Source: Bacteroidota bacterium
GTDB taxonomy: Bacteria > Bacteroidota > Bacteroidia > Flavobacteriales_D > Crocinitomicaceae
NCBI GenBank assembly: GCA_030148165.1
Contig: JASBTZ010000003.1
Location: 1,364,001-1,428,000, forward strand
Direction of reading: 5' to 3'
DNA: 64,000 bases
Below are positions 1 to 9,163 of this stretch, one piece after another. Position numbers and translations under genes: made by a program. The notes below the pieces were generated by a model. That model was given only the letters and a program-made list of their open reading frames with translations. It did not search any database and had not been told where the DNA came from. Numbering within the stretch: the first letter of the stretch is position 1; the number at the start of each line of letters is the position of its first letter.

Positions 1-24
1 ACAAGAATCCTTAGACAATATATT

Positions 25-390
25 CTATGATGCTTCTCTAAACAAACCTTCGAGAGCATAGTGATTATACGGTCGCTTTAAACAATAATGAATACCAACA
101 GATCGCACTACGGTAGATAGAACTCGATCATCACTGAAGTGAGTCAACAAAACCGTTACGATATTTTGCCATTTCTGACGTACTGTATTCAGAAATTCGA
201 CCCCTGTAACCTGTTCTAACATATGATCACTCACAACGATATCTATTTGTTCCTTTTCAAGAATTGCTTCAGCTTCAAACTCGCTTGACGCCAGGAAAAT
301 TGAAAATTCAAATTTATATCTCATCTGAAACAATTTGCGGTTGTTTTTGTCTTTATCGACATACAATATATTAAGCCTCTTTTTTTTCAT
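25..390 (-). CDS. Receiver-domain response regulator (no output domain)
   Basis: A 121-residue single receiver domain. Visible motifs are the N-terminal LNILYVDKD strand, the phospho-acceptor Asp55 in VVSDHM, a conserved Thr in VLLTHF and the Lys in CLKRPY. The second residue of the usual acidic pair after ILYVD is Lys, so Mg binding may be altered. I chose the ATG at 390 because the open frame upstream runs through the terminator hairpin at 417-441. With no output domain it probably acts by protein contact or in a phosphorelay. No cognate kinase is visible; the secreted peptidase lies upstream on the same strand behind a terminator. Confidence 0.8.
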   Translation of the reverse strand: MKKKRLNILYVDKDKNNRKLFQMRYKFEFSIFLASSEFEAEAILEKEQIDIVVSDHMLEQVTGVEFLNTVRQKWQNIVTVLLTHFSDDRVLSTVVRSVGIHYCLKRPYNHYALEGLFREAS

Positions 391-416
391 TAGATACACC
401 ATAATTATTCTTATAA

Positions 417-441
417 AAAGGCACGCTAACCGCGTGCCTTT
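417..441 (-). terminator. Intrinsic terminator of the M36 peptidase gene
   Basis: Perfect 10-bp stem AAAGGCACGC / GCGTGCCTTT with a 5-nt loop, followed on the minus strand by a T-run. It lies just after the peptidase stop and before the receiver gene. The stretch between stop and hairpin carries GGTTAGTTTGAGTTTGA, which resembles the sequence before the next terminator upstream. Confidence 0.85.
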
Positions 442-479
442 GACGCTAATCAAACTCAAACTAACCGCTTAAGTATTTG

Positions 480-3400
480 CTATTCCTTTATTATCTTAAA
501 AATTTTCTTACCTCCATCGGGTACATGAACTATAATCAGGTACTGCCCCGCAGAGCCTTCAATGAGCAAGTCAATTTCCTCCAGATTTCTGAATTCTCTG
601 CTGGATAATATCTGCCCCTGAATGGTTGAAACATCTACTTTAATGTGATCGTAAAAATTGTTGAGATCAATATGAATATTACCTTTTGTCGGATTTGGAT
701 AGACCAAGACCGTCTCCAATTTATCATCTTCGAGTCCTAAAGAGTTTATGATATAGCAATTTGTCGTGTCGTAGCAGCCATCCATGTCAACAATAACAGC
801 GTAGCTTCCATTATTAACTGGTGAAAATATTTGATTGTTCTGACCGACGATAATTTCGTCCAACCCACAATCGTACCAGCTATAATTTATTTGGCCTCCT
901 GAAGATATGTTCTCTGCAAAAAGACTTGTTGCATTTAAATATTCGACATTAACATCGAAATCCGTAATCGTCAGTTCTAGGTTATACGTTGAATCACATC
1001 CATTAACAGTGGTATAGCTCTCAGTGAATAGACCGCTTTCTGTATATATTGTCCCGTTAACAGGCCAGACATATTCCTTGCAAGCTTCAACTTCTTCGGT
1101 GCTTTCGAAGCTTTCATTAATCTGTAAGTTCAGGGTAATAACCGAATCACAACCCGATACGCTTGTCAACACATTTGAATAGGTTCCACTTTGTAGGTAC
1201 ATAATTCCGGTCTCAGGCCATAGATAACTATCACAGGATGCTACGTTTATAGTTGTTGGTGGTACATTATAAGACGGAGGGAGATCGAATGCTTCTATCT
1301 GATCAACCCGACTATCACTTGATCCCTGGTCTGCTGAATAGCCTAAACCTCTGTTCGCAAACGCATTCCATAGTAAGCACTGATTCGCACCGTTATATAA
1401 AAGTTGATCCGCTTGTAAAATAGCATCGCGACCATCCACAAAACCGGGACTGCAAGGTTGAATCTTCATACCCGTAATTATTAACTGCATAGCGATATTA
1501 TTTCCTCCGCTACCATTATATAAATCGCTATCAAAACCATATTTATCAATAAGTGCCCATGTTATATCCCATAGGATGGTTGCCCACACAAAGCCTGTTC
1601 CGTGCGGTGCACTTAGATTATTTATATCGTTCGTGCTTCCATAAGTGTAGTTGTTAATTTGAAAATCCGTACTATAAGGAGCTGGACGAACACCCGCACC
1701 GGTAGAACTGTCCCCCATTACATACGTGCCGAGTGGGCGGGCGTCCGTTCCATTATCTCCAGATTCTATTGTTAACGTTAATCCTAACCAGTCGGACCAT
1801 CCTTCGCCCATCTGTTCCTGATTTTGTAGGCAGTTCACATTCGAAGCTCCTCCGGTAAGTCGACTCGAAATCCCATGACCATACTCATGAGCAATAACCA
1901 CATTATCGTAACTGCCATCCTCAGATATATCTTCACTTTCAAGAGAAGCAAATATCTGTTCTCCACTTTCTAATCTTGATAATAGTTCCTGACCAATGTT
2001 ATAGTCGACTAGAATCGAAGGGATTGTAATTGCGGGATCCGTTCCTCCCATCGAAAACATCCAACTGTTTGCTGTGTTTATAACAATTGCGGCGATAGCC
2101 CCTGCATTTTGTGCACGAAGCACTTTGTCGGTAAACATGCATCCACCTTTAACAATAACTGCTATGTTGCCATTTAGTTCATTCAGGTTTACTGGATCTT
2201 CGCAAGCATCATGTGCATTACCTTGTCCATCAACTAAAAGAATCAACTCGGATGATATTGGATTTAATGGTACTGGATTACCAAACTTAGATTCATAAGA
2301 AACATAACTGCCAGCAATTACATTAGGCGACAGTATTGTCAGAAATTCTTCGACCTTTGCCTCCCAGGTATACATCTCCATGCGCGGACTCGACCCTTCA
2401 GGAGGAGTCATAAATATGGCATTATTGAACCAGGCTCCATCGAGTGCATCTGCCATCACCTGATCTTCATCCAGACCACCATTGGTGTAGTTATTCTTCT
2501 GAAAATTGCCGGCAATCTCATCAAATCCGTAATGATACGTTATATCGTGTATCACATTATTCATGTAAAACAAATTGGTGATCGAGGCATCCATTGATGA
2601 ATCGGGCTCTCCCATTGGATTATAGTTAAAATCAAAGAGTAAGGAAGAAGTGCCATCTGAAGAATAGCCGTTACCATTCATTCCATCTTCGTCTTCCATG
2701 GCATAAACATTATTGCCTCTTGTCGAAGTAAAATCATTGCCAGAATTTCCATCGATATCATGCCAGCCAAATGGAGACGCTACGGAGTCAGCGGGATCAA
2801 CAACCAATGAACGACCTCCGAAATTTGGACTTTCAACAGGCAAAGCAAATACATTGTACACAGGTGCTCCGCCGATCTGAGATGGTGGCATTAATTGCGT
2901 ATTGGCATGTATTTCTTTGTGATCACAATGATTGTGTTGAGGATCATTCAAACGGCATTTTTGAGCCCAGTCATTTATTACTAAAAGTTCTCCGGTCTCT
3001 GTATCTACACACACATCCCACCAATGATCTCTATTTATCGATTTGATATTAAAGTTCCAGCATAATCTAAGTTCAGCTTCTTTCTGGTAGTATACTTTAA
3101 TGGGTTTTATTGTGGTTTGAGAAATATGAGGGGCTGAAAAAGTGTCGCCATCAATTGTTCTTTCAATTTGACCCTCCAACGTGATGTTTTTGTATAGCTT
3201 GTTTGCTGCTAGAGTAATGGCTTTCAGTTTGTCTACAAGAATGTTTTCATCGATAGACTTTGAGTACATCCCTCTTATCAGTCGATCTCCAGATAGTATC
3301 AACTCCTCATCACTTGCAACAAATGTTCCCGAACTATTATAAACACCAATACCATTTACTGTTTGACGGATATATATAAATTCCAGTTCTTCTTTTGTCG

Positions 3401-3581
3401 AATAATGACGATCATAGATTTCCACATCTCTTATATCTTGCTCTTCAAGTTCAAGCTTTATTCGATTTTCGTGAAGGAACCTTTCAATTCTTTCATCACT
3501 CGTTTGGGATAAACCAACTCTAATTCCAGAGACTGCAATTACTAAAAGTACTATGTTGAATATTGAATTCATTTTGTTCAC
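480..3581 (-). CDS. Secreted M36 (fungalysin-type) zinc metallopeptidase with PA domain and T9SS sorting domain
   Basis: A 1033-residue secreted protease. It starts with a signal peptide (hydrophobic stretch ending near GLSQ) and an FTP-like propeptide. The M36 catalytic domain has the zinc motif HEYGH at about residues 565-569 and a downstream third-ligand motif GEGWSDW. A PA (protease-associated) domain is inserted before it at about residues 430-540. After the catalytic domain come two roughly 45-residue repeats of the CDSYLWP...GCDS type common in Bacteroidota surface proteins, then a C-terminal type IX secretion sorting domain beginning VYPNPTKG. It probably degrades extracellular protein. 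The gene is monocistronic, ended by the hairpin at 417-441. M36 assignment is firm; the substrate is unknown. Confidence 0.93.
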   Translation of the reverse strand: MNKMNSIFNIVLLVIAVSGIRVGLSQTSDERIERFLHENRIKLELEEQDIRDVEIYDRHYSTKEELEFIYIRQTVNGIGVYNSSGTFVASDEELILSGDRLIRGMYSKSIDENILVDKLKAITLAANKLYKNITLEGQIERTIDGDTFSAPHISQTTIKPIKVYYQKEAELRLCWNFNIKSINRDHWWDVCVDTETGELLVINDWAQKCRLNDPQHNHCDHKEIHANTQLMPPSQIGGAPVYNVFALPVESPNFGGRSLVVDPADSVASPFGWHDIDGNSGNDFTSTRGNNVYAMEDEDGMNGNGYSSDGTSSLLFDFNYNPMGEPDSSMDASITNLFYMNNVIHDITYHYGFDEIAGNFQKNNYTNGGLDEDQVMADALDGAWFNNAIFMTPPEGSSPRMEMYTWEAKVEEFLTILSPNVIAGSYVSYESKFGNPVPLNPISSELILLVDGQGNAHDACEDPVNLNELNGNIAVIVKGGCMFTDKVLRAQNAGAIAAIVINTANSWMFSMGGTDPAITIPSILVDYNIGQELLSRLESGEQIFASLESEDISEDGSYDNVVIAHEYGHGISSRLTGGASNVNCLQNQEQMGEGWSDWLGLTLTIESGDNGTDARPLGTYVMGDSSTGAGVRPAPYSTDFQINNYTYGSTNDINNLSAPHGTGFVWATILWDITWALIDKYGFDSDLYNGSGGNNIAMQLIITGMKIQPCSPGFVDGRDAILQADQLLYNGANQCLLWNAFANRGLGYSADQGSSDSRVDQIEAFDLPPSYNVPPTTINVASCDSYLWPETGIMYLQSGTYSNVLTSVSGCDSVITLNLQINESFESTEEVEACKEYVWPVNGTIYTESGLFTESYTTVNGCDSTYNLELTITDFDVNVEYLNATSLFAENISSGGQINYSWYDCGLDEIIVGQNNQIFSPVNNGSYAVIVDMDGCYDTTNCYIINSLGLEDDKLETVLVYPNPTKGNIHIDLNNFYDHIKVDVSTIQGQILSSREFRNLEEIDLLIEGSAGQYLIIVHVPDGGKKIFKIIKE

Positions 3582-3712
3582 TTTAATTGTTTCACATAGC
3601 CAAAGTAGATCGAGTTGAAGGAATAATAACCTCGAAATTTTCTTACGATCAAGTTGAGTTTCCCAGTGAACGAAGTGCTTAAATCCCTGTGTAGAACAAT
3701 ATTGACAAATAA

Positions 3713-3738
3713 AAAGCCCCGGTATAATACCGGGGCAG
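3713..3738 (-). terminator. Intrinsic terminator of the small FnIII-like gene
   Basis: Strong GC-rich inverted repeat around CCCCGGTAT / ATACCGGGG, followed on the minus strand by TTTTTATTT. Between the upstream stop codon and this hairpin are three copies of GGTTAGTTT (plus-strand AAACTAACC at about 3749-3790). Coordinates are good to about 2 bases. Confidence 0.8.
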
Positions 3739-3798
3739 ACTCAAACCAAAACTAACCTATGAAACTAACCACTACTATGAAAAACTAACCATTTGAAT

Positions 3799-4218
3799 CT
3801 ATCTCTTTATTTCAATCAATCTTTTATCCGTATCGTTATATTGCCATCTCTTAACGACTTCACTTTCTTGTTTTAATACATCTACTCGAGTAATTGAATA
3901 TTGACAATCATGAACCATTTCATCATAATCTTCAAACTCATATGTTCTCAAAGATTCACCGTTACGAATTTCTCTACACTCAATCAACTCTACTTCGTCC
4001 TTGTTATTTCTTCGCTTTAATGCGTAATAACCTGTCCCATAATCATTACTCATTGTAATTCTAAAAAGGACTTTGTCATTTTGAAGACTGGCTGTTGCAT
4101 TAACACACTTCGATCTCTTCGAAAATGAAATATTCACATTAAAGTTGCTTCTGTTACTAAATGAAGTTGTTATTACTCCCAGAATTGCTATCGACATAAA
4201 TACTATCATAAATCTCAT
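3799..4218 (-). CDS. Small secreted or anchored protein with FnIII-like fold
   Basis: About 139 residues from the ATG at 4218. A longer open frame exists upstream but its first 38 residues look non-coding, and the start at MRFMIVFMSI gives a clean signal or anchor sequence. The C-terminal half has the pattern GYYALKRR...ESLRTYEFEDYDE...CQYSITRVD. This resembles the FnIII-like modules that precede sorting domains in Bacteroidota secreted proteins, but here no sorting domain follows. Function unknown. It stands alone between the SRPBCC/catalase-like pair and the peptidase, and has its own terminator. Confidence 0.6.
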   Translation of the reverse strand: MRFMIVFMSIAILGVITTSFSNRSNFNVNISFSKRSKCVNATASLQNDKVLFRITMSNDYGTGYYALKRRNNKDEVELIECREIRNGESLRTYEFEDYDEMVHDCQYSITRVDVLKQESEVVKRWQYNDTDKRLIEIKR

Positions 4219-4410
4219 ATCACGTTGTTTTCTAGAACCAAATCTAGATCGATTTAATTCGATACGAGTGTCATATTTTCCGAACGTAAGAATGGAGTTT
4301 CCCAAATCGATTATATGCATGTATTTAATCATTCCTGTGAAATCACAGAAACGAACAATTCAGGTATATAAGAAATTTAAACTCTTATTAGGACAACAAA
4401 TAGATTTGAT

Positions 4411-4914
4411 TTATTCCGATTCAATGCATCTTTTGGCATTTATAAGAGACTCCTTCATGAATTTCTTGTAAACAAAGGTTAGAAACAAAGACAGAATGGC
4501 TCTTTTAAACAGATTTTTATAATGAAATGAATAAATCCAGGTAATTCGAGTTCGTCCATCTATTTTATCAAACCACAACTGGCCGTATGCCGCTCCTGAA
4601 AGTTTCTCCAGAAAATTACTGAAATGCTTGATTGAATAATTATAACTGGCAGGCGCATCAACGTTTAGAAGCTCTTCTTCCGCAGAATCTCCACTTTCAA
4701 AGAAAACCTTTCTTTTAGCTCCGACATGATCATATGGTCCGTTGATGATTTCACAATGCGTAGCTCCTGGAATAGGTCCCGATTTTTTCAACCATAAAGA
4801 TAAATCATCACTACTTGAAATAAAGTCGTAGGCTGTTTGCAGATCACACGATACTTCTACACTTACTTTCCTGCTTAATACATTTTTATTTGGAATGCCT
4901 GTTGATTCTGTCAT
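4411..4914 (-). CDS. SRPBCC-family protein
   Basis: 167 residues with the SRPBCC (START/polyketide cyclase-like) pattern: an N-terminal strand with VSVEVSCDLQTAYDFISS, a central GAKRKVFF strand, then WIYSF and a long C-terminal helix. Such proteins bind hydrophobic ligands, lipids or steroids in a deep cavity; the ligand here is unknown. The start codon overlaps the stop of the upstream catalase-like gene (ATGA at 4911-4914), so the two are translationally coupled. A second SRPBCC domain occurs in the gene at 53076. Family call is fairly sure; the role in the adjoining peroxidase/phospholipase cluster is inference. Confidence 0.75.
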   Translation of the reverse strand: MTESTGIPNKNVLSRKVSVEVSCDLQTAYDFISSSDDLSLWLKKSGPIPGATHCEIINGPYDHVGAKRKVFFESGDSAEEELLNVDAPASYNYSIKHFSNFLEKLSGAAYGQLWFDKIDGRTRITWIYSFHYKNLFKRAILSLFLTFVYKKFMKESLINAKRCIESE

Positions 4915-5945
4915 GTCGTTTGTTCTAAAAAATCTGGGGAATCATTCGGTTCTTTCATTGGAATATCATTCTTTTCATGTCGGTATTTCGACATACCTTC
5001 ATACGCAACCTTTCGTGCACGATTAAAGCTGCCGAGTGGTTTATGAGCTGGAAGTGAATGCCATGGGTTAAAGGATAAATTGTCCCCAAATTCCATTTGT
5101 TCTTGAGAATCGAATCGCTGAGGTACGATACGCAAGGTTGCCAGCTTGACGAAAGGAGATTTCCATGGAACGGTAGGGTCTTCAATAGGCATCTCATCCG
5201 CATCTGTTTGAAACTGAACCATAAAATCGAACTGAGCTTCATGCGAATTTAAGGTCTGGGCTAAATTGATTTTAAGATAATCCGGATCAGTCGTGTTCTC
5301 GTTAATGAGCGTATTGTTTTCCGAAGGCTTTAAAAAATATTTCACTGCCCGATCTTCAGTGCCGAATCGATAGGCTTGTGTACTCCAATATGGAGTTTCC
5401 AAAGGATTTACACATTTGATTAAGGACTTTAACATACGTCCCGCTAATCCCCAGTTGAAAGGTTTCAAAAAGAAAAACAGCAGCGCGAATTTGCTTTTTG
5501 CCGTTAGTGCTTTCATTGCGCCGCGAAATTCTTCAACATTTTTCGAGAAGAAAGTCTCGCTACTCATTAGCAGAAAATCTTGCGTAGTTTCATGCTTTTC
5601 ATCTTCCAGAAGTTTGTCACCGGGGACTCCCATTAGTTTCAACGCAATTCCGCGAATATCCTTTTTCCCATCTTCCTGAGGTACGGTACTTGCGTTAGAA
5701 AAGCGGACCCAAGTATGATACGTCTTTCCAGGAACGAATACACCTACTTGCAATTCTTTAGGCAATTGCTCTTCTATCTCGAAAGCGGCCTTTACACATC
5801 CGTGCATCTTTGTGTGAACTTGACGCAACATTTTCTTATTCCTGTAAAGATCATCCACCTGCGCTTTCATTTCACGCATCATCTCATCGAAAATTTCCTT
5901 TTCATCGGATTGTGGGTACTCTTTTCCTAATTCTTTTCCAGTCAT
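4911..5945 (-). CDS. Catalase-like heme protein (y4iL/SrpA-type)
   Basis: 344 residues, shorter than true catalases (about 480 or more). The distal-pocket motif QVHTKMHGCV carries the likely catalytic His44. It is followed by VGVFVPGKTYHTWVRFSNAS and DIRGIALKLMG, which are typical of the small catalase-like heme proteins. The C-terminal FNPWHSLPAHKPLGSFNRAR segment is also characteristic. These proteins are related to catalase and, more distantly, to allene oxide synthase, so the substrate may be an organic hydroperoxide rather than H2O2. No signal peptide. The gene is divergent from the plus-strand cluster at 6025-12371 and coupled to the SRPBCC gene downstream. Confidence 0.82.
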   Translation of the reverse strand: MTGKELGKEYPQSDEKEIFDEMMREMKAQVDDLYRNKKMLRQVHTKMHGCVKAAFEIEEQLPKELQVGVFVPGKTYHTWVRFSNASTVPQEDGKKDIRGIALKLMGVPGDKLLEDEKHETTQDFLLMSSETFFSKNVEEFRGAMKALTAKSKFALLFFFLKPFNWGLAGRMLKSLIKCVNPLETPYWSTQAYRFGTEDRAVKYFLKPSENNTLINENTTDPDYLKINLAQTLNSHEAQFDFMVQFQTDADEMPIEDPTVPWKSPFVKLATLRIVPQRFDSQEQMEFGDNLSFNPWHSLPAHKPLGSFNRARKVAYEGMSKYRHEKNDIPMKEPNDSPDFLEQTT

Positions 5946-6024
5946 TTCAATACGTGAATGCGGGTTAAAGATATTGAATTATATTTACCCTTAGTGAGGT
6001 GAAAACCAGGCAAAAACTAACTCG

Positions 6025-6456
6025 ATGAAGCACATCTTATCTTCAACCACATTCAATATATTCAGTGGCCTCGCCTTATTAAGCTTTGGCATCTACGATC
6101 TTTACGAAGAGTTTTTAGATCCTTCTCACGTACACGCCTTTATTTTTATTGCCATCTTGTTGATGATAAGCGCGGTACAACACGTACACGAAGGATTGCA
6201 CAAAATTCTGGGTTTTTCTAAAAAAGAATCCATAGCACAATTTCTTGAAAAATGTAGCGGATTCTTCGAGCACAAGGGAATGCAGATAGCAATGTCTTCA
6301 ATAGTGCTAGTCGCTGGAACTTACGGAGTGATCACCAACGTGGATGAAATCTATTATCGATCCATGCCAATGACTCTTGGTATGTTCATGTTAATAATGC
6401 CTCTACTCGGTGTAGTCAACAGTACCAAAACGCTTGCTAATCAACGCAGAAGTTAA
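6025..6456 (+). CDS. Small multi-pass membrane protein, unknown function
   Basis: 143 residues with about four hydrophobic segments (near 10-25, 37-52, 88-105 and 115-132). It has a His-rich loop QHVHEGLHK between the second and third. I do not recognise the family. A near-consensus -7 element TATATTTA lies at 5980-5987. The gene opens the plus-strand unit that continues with the duplicated-domain protein, DyP peroxidase, patatin, cyclase and ferritin-like genes. A 69-nt gap separates it from the next gene, so co-transcription is likely but not shown. Confidence 0.65.
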   Translation: MKHILSSTTFNIFSGLALLSFGIYDLYEEFLDPSHVHAFIFIAILLMISAVQHVHEGLHKILGFSKKESIAQFLEKCSGFFEHKGMQIAMSSIVLVAGTYGVITNVDEIYYRSMPMTLGMFMLIMPLLGVVNSTKTLANQRRS

Positions 6457-6525
6457 TTCAATTTTGTTACTAGGAATTAAACCGGCTGAATATTAATTTT
6501 AAAATCGTAATCCAAAACCACTATA

Positions 6526-7761
6526 TTGAAACAATCAGCTGTACTTCTTCAATCATATATTAAAGCAGATAAAGTAGATGAATTAGCAGCCATTCTCGAT
6601 AAAATTGGGAATCCTGCCAGTGGTGAAGGTGAATTCTCCTTTAAGCAAATAAATTCTGTTCATTTCGCCAGATGGGTCATTGCACCGGCAAACGAAAAGT
6701 TCAAAGCCAGTGTTATCTATTCAGCAAATGTAGATGGATCTCCCGAAGCGCATTTACACGAACTTGTAAAAGAAGTTTCGAATGGACTAGATGCCATCTT
6801 ATCTTGTTGTGAGGACTACCCCGAAAATCCAACCAACGAAACAAGGCTTTCATATCTAAAAAAGAATTCCAGGAGAACGACGACTTTCTACGTGGGAGCT
6901 CCGGGAAGATCCGTATCTCAAGTACATGAAGAGGCAACATTTCATGAAGACGTAAAAGATTTCGTCGCTATTAATGGAAAAAAGTGGCTGTCGGAAAGAG
7001 AAGCATATAAGGCAATTAAGGACTTCGCTAGGTCACATGAAAAGGCGAACGATCTGAAAAAATTGAATCCACCACCCAAAGGCAAGGGTCTGACAATGAT
7101 TCTCTTTTTACTTCTACTGATCGTACTGCTTCCCCTTATTTTACTCGCAATAATTGTTTTGTTCCTTTTCTTTGAATGGCGTGAGAAACCTTTCGGCAAA
7201 CTAATAAGTCAAGTGCCGGAAGAACACATCACGAAAATGAAAGATCAAGAAGATGTCATTTATCAAAATCAACTTTCGCAAGTTTTTGAGACCAAGCCGG
7301 GGTTGCGAAAGCTAATTCTCTTGTTCTTCTTATGGGCAACCAATTTTGCAGCTAAAAATTGGTTTGTTAAAGGGGATTTAATGGGGACACCAACGATCCA
7401 TTTTGCTCGCTGGGTTTTTATTGATGGTGGCAAACGTTTCGTGTTCTTTAGCAATTTCGATGAATCATACGATGGCTATCTTGGTGACTTTGTTGACAAC
7501 AATGGATGGGGTCTCAACGCTATCTACGGAGCTGCTAAAGGTTACCCACGAACTTACTTCTTGTTTGGAGGAGGCTCGTATCATTTGTCAGAGTTTCTCG
7601 GTTGGGGTCGAATTACACAGGTTAAATCAAATGCATGGTACTCAGCTTATCCCTGGTATGGTCAACAACAAATCGTTAATAAGACTGAATTGAGACATAA
7701 TTTATTAGTAAGGGATTCTCTATCAGATAAAGAAATCAGTGAATTATTAAAACGAATATAA
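6526..7761 (+). CDS. Membrane protein with two copies of a DyP-neighbour domain
   Basis: 411 residues. The only plausible start is TTG at 6526, because no in-frame ATG precedes the first domain. An N-terminal domain (about 1-170) contains VHFARWV at residue 45, then SANVDGSPEAHL, GLDAI, and YVGAPGRSVSQV. A very hydrophobic segment (about 190-216) and a second one near 260-280 follow. A second copy of the core motif then appears: IHFARWV at about 291, SYDGYL, GLNAI and GYP. So the protein is an internal duplication around a membrane anchor. The N-terminal layout suggests a ferredoxin-like alpha+beta fold. It lies 4 nt before the DyP gene. No function can be assigned; a partner or delivery factor for the peroxidase is a guess. 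Confidence 0.75.
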   Translation: MKQSAVLLQSYIKADKVDELAAILDKIGNPASGEGEFSFKQINSVHFARWVIAPANEKFKASVIYSANVDGSPEAHLHELVKEVSNGLDAILSCCEDYPENPTNETRLSYLKKNSRRTTTFYVGAPGRSVSQVHEEATFHEDVKDFVAINGKKWLSEREAYKAIKDFARSHEKANDLKKLNPPPKGKGLTMILFLLLLIVLLPLILLAIIVLFLFFEWREKPFGKLISQVPEEHITKMKDQEDVIYQNQLSQVFETKPGLRKLILLFFLWATNFAAKNWFVKGDLMGTPTIHFARWVFIDGGKRFVFFSNFDESYDGYLGDFVDNNGWGLNAIYGAAKGYPRTYFLFGGGSYHLSEFLGWGRITQVKSNAWYSAYPWYGQQQIVNKTELRHNLLVRDSLSDKEISELLKRI

Positions 7762-7765
7762 AGCC

Positions 7766-9163
7766 ATGGCAATTGTAGAAAATCCGCGTACTTTAAATCT
7801 GGACGACATTCAGGGAATGCTGACCTTAGGTTATTCGAACCTTTATCAGACTGCCTATGTAAGTCTAAAGGTATTGGATAACTCGGCAGCTAAAACATGG
7901 CTTAAACAGCAATTACCGCTTGTCGATTCGGCAAATCATCAGGTGAAGACTTCGAGAACAGTTCATTTTGCATTTGCCGCAAAAGGACTTCTTGCACTTG
8001 GGATGAAAGAGGAAAATCTATCAAGTTTCCCGTTACCTTTCCGTGAAGGCCTCAACACAGAACATCGGACCCGAATCTTGGGAGATTATGGAGAAAATGA
8101 TCCGAATAATTGGAACTGGGGCAGTAATAATGCTGAAGAAATCCTGATGATCATGCATGCAGCAAGCGATGACGATCTGGATCGCTTCATTCAGGAACAA
8201 CGAGAAGGCATTGAATTAAATGGAGGGTTAGAAATTGTGAGAGTCATACGGGGATTTTTACCTGAAGACAACAAAGAACCCTTCGGTTTTCACGACGGAA
8301 TATCTCAGCCTGTTATTAAAGGATCCGGTAAACCAGGACCCAAGCACGACATTGTCGCAACGGGTGAATTCCTTTTGGGTTATCCAAATGAACATAATCA
8401 GATTTCATTTTCGCCAATCATTGAAGTGGAGCAAGGAGAAATGAGTTTACTTCCAAAATCAAATTTATTTCATGGAAAGCACGATCTCGGAATGAATGGG
8501 TCGTTCATGGTATTCCGTCAGATGGAGCAAGACGTGGATGGATTTTGGAAAGCGATGGAGGAGAAAACCTTAAATGAGGATGGTAGCATCAATGAAGAAG
8601 CGAAAATTCGACTGGCGGCTAAGTGTATTGGGCGATGGCCTAGCGGTGCATCCTTAGTTGAATATCCGGATAAGGATCCTGGAGGTGATCAGCATTGCGA
8701 CGATTTCGGTTATGCGGAAACTGATCCCGATGGTCTGAAGTGTCCTTTTGGTTCACATTTGCGTCGAAATAATCCACGTGATACCTTACGCTGGTATGGT
8801 AAGGAACAATCTTTAAAGATTACGAAACGTCATCGGATAATACGTCGCGGAAGAACTTATCGTGAAAATGATAAAACGGGTTTACTATTCATTTGTTTCA
8901 ACGCGGATTATGAACTGCAATTCGAATTCATTCAACACGTATGGGCAAACAACAATCAAATGCGACACCTGACGAATGATGTCGACGTAATCATCGGCAT
9001 GCCTGGAGAAGGCAATCCACACAATGATAAACGCCAATTCACGGTTGAGAATTCACCAGTTAAAGAATATTATTCGGGGTGGGATCAGTTCGTAACCATC
9101 AAAGGCGGTGCGTACTACTTCTTTCCATCCATAACAGCTTTAAATTACATAACAACTATCTAG
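7766..9163 (+). CDS. Dye-decolorizing (DyP-type) heme peroxidase
   Basis: 465 residues. The diagnostic DyP motif appears as FGFHDGISQP with catalytic Asp177. The proximal heme His is in CPFGSHLRRNNPR (His331), and a second Arg-rich motif RRGRTY follows. The ferredoxin-like duplicated fold is suggested by the N-terminal strands. There is no Tat or Sec signal, so it is probably cytoplasmic or held at the membrane by a partner. DyPs oxidise bulky aromatic substrates and hydroperoxides with H2O2. The gene sits 4 nt after the duplicated-domain protein and directly abuts the patatin gene (stop and start contiguous at 9163/9164), so these three are an operon. Confidence 0.93.
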   Translation: MAIVENPRTLNLDDIQGMLTLGYSNLYQTAYVSLKVLDNSAAKTWLKQQLPLVDSANHQVKTSRTVHFAFAAKGLLALGMKEENLSSFPLPFREGLNTEHRTRILGDYGENDPNNWNWGSNNAEEILMIMHAASDDDLDRFIQEQREGIELNGGLEIVRVIRGFLPEDNKEPFGFHDGISQPVIKGSGKPGPKHDIVATGEFLLGYPNEHNQISFSPIIEVEQGEMSLLPKSNLFHGKHDLGMNGSFMVFRQMEQDVDGFWKAMEEKTLNEDGSINEEAKIRLAAKCIGRWPSGASLVEYPDKDPGGDQHCDDFGYAETDPDGLKCPFGSHLRRNNPRDTLRWYGKEQSLKITKRHRIIRRGRTYRENDKTGLLFICFNADYELQFEFIQHVWANNNQMRHLTNDVDVIIGMPGEGNPHNDKRQFTVENSPVKEYYSGWDQFVTIKGGAYYFFPSITALNYITTI

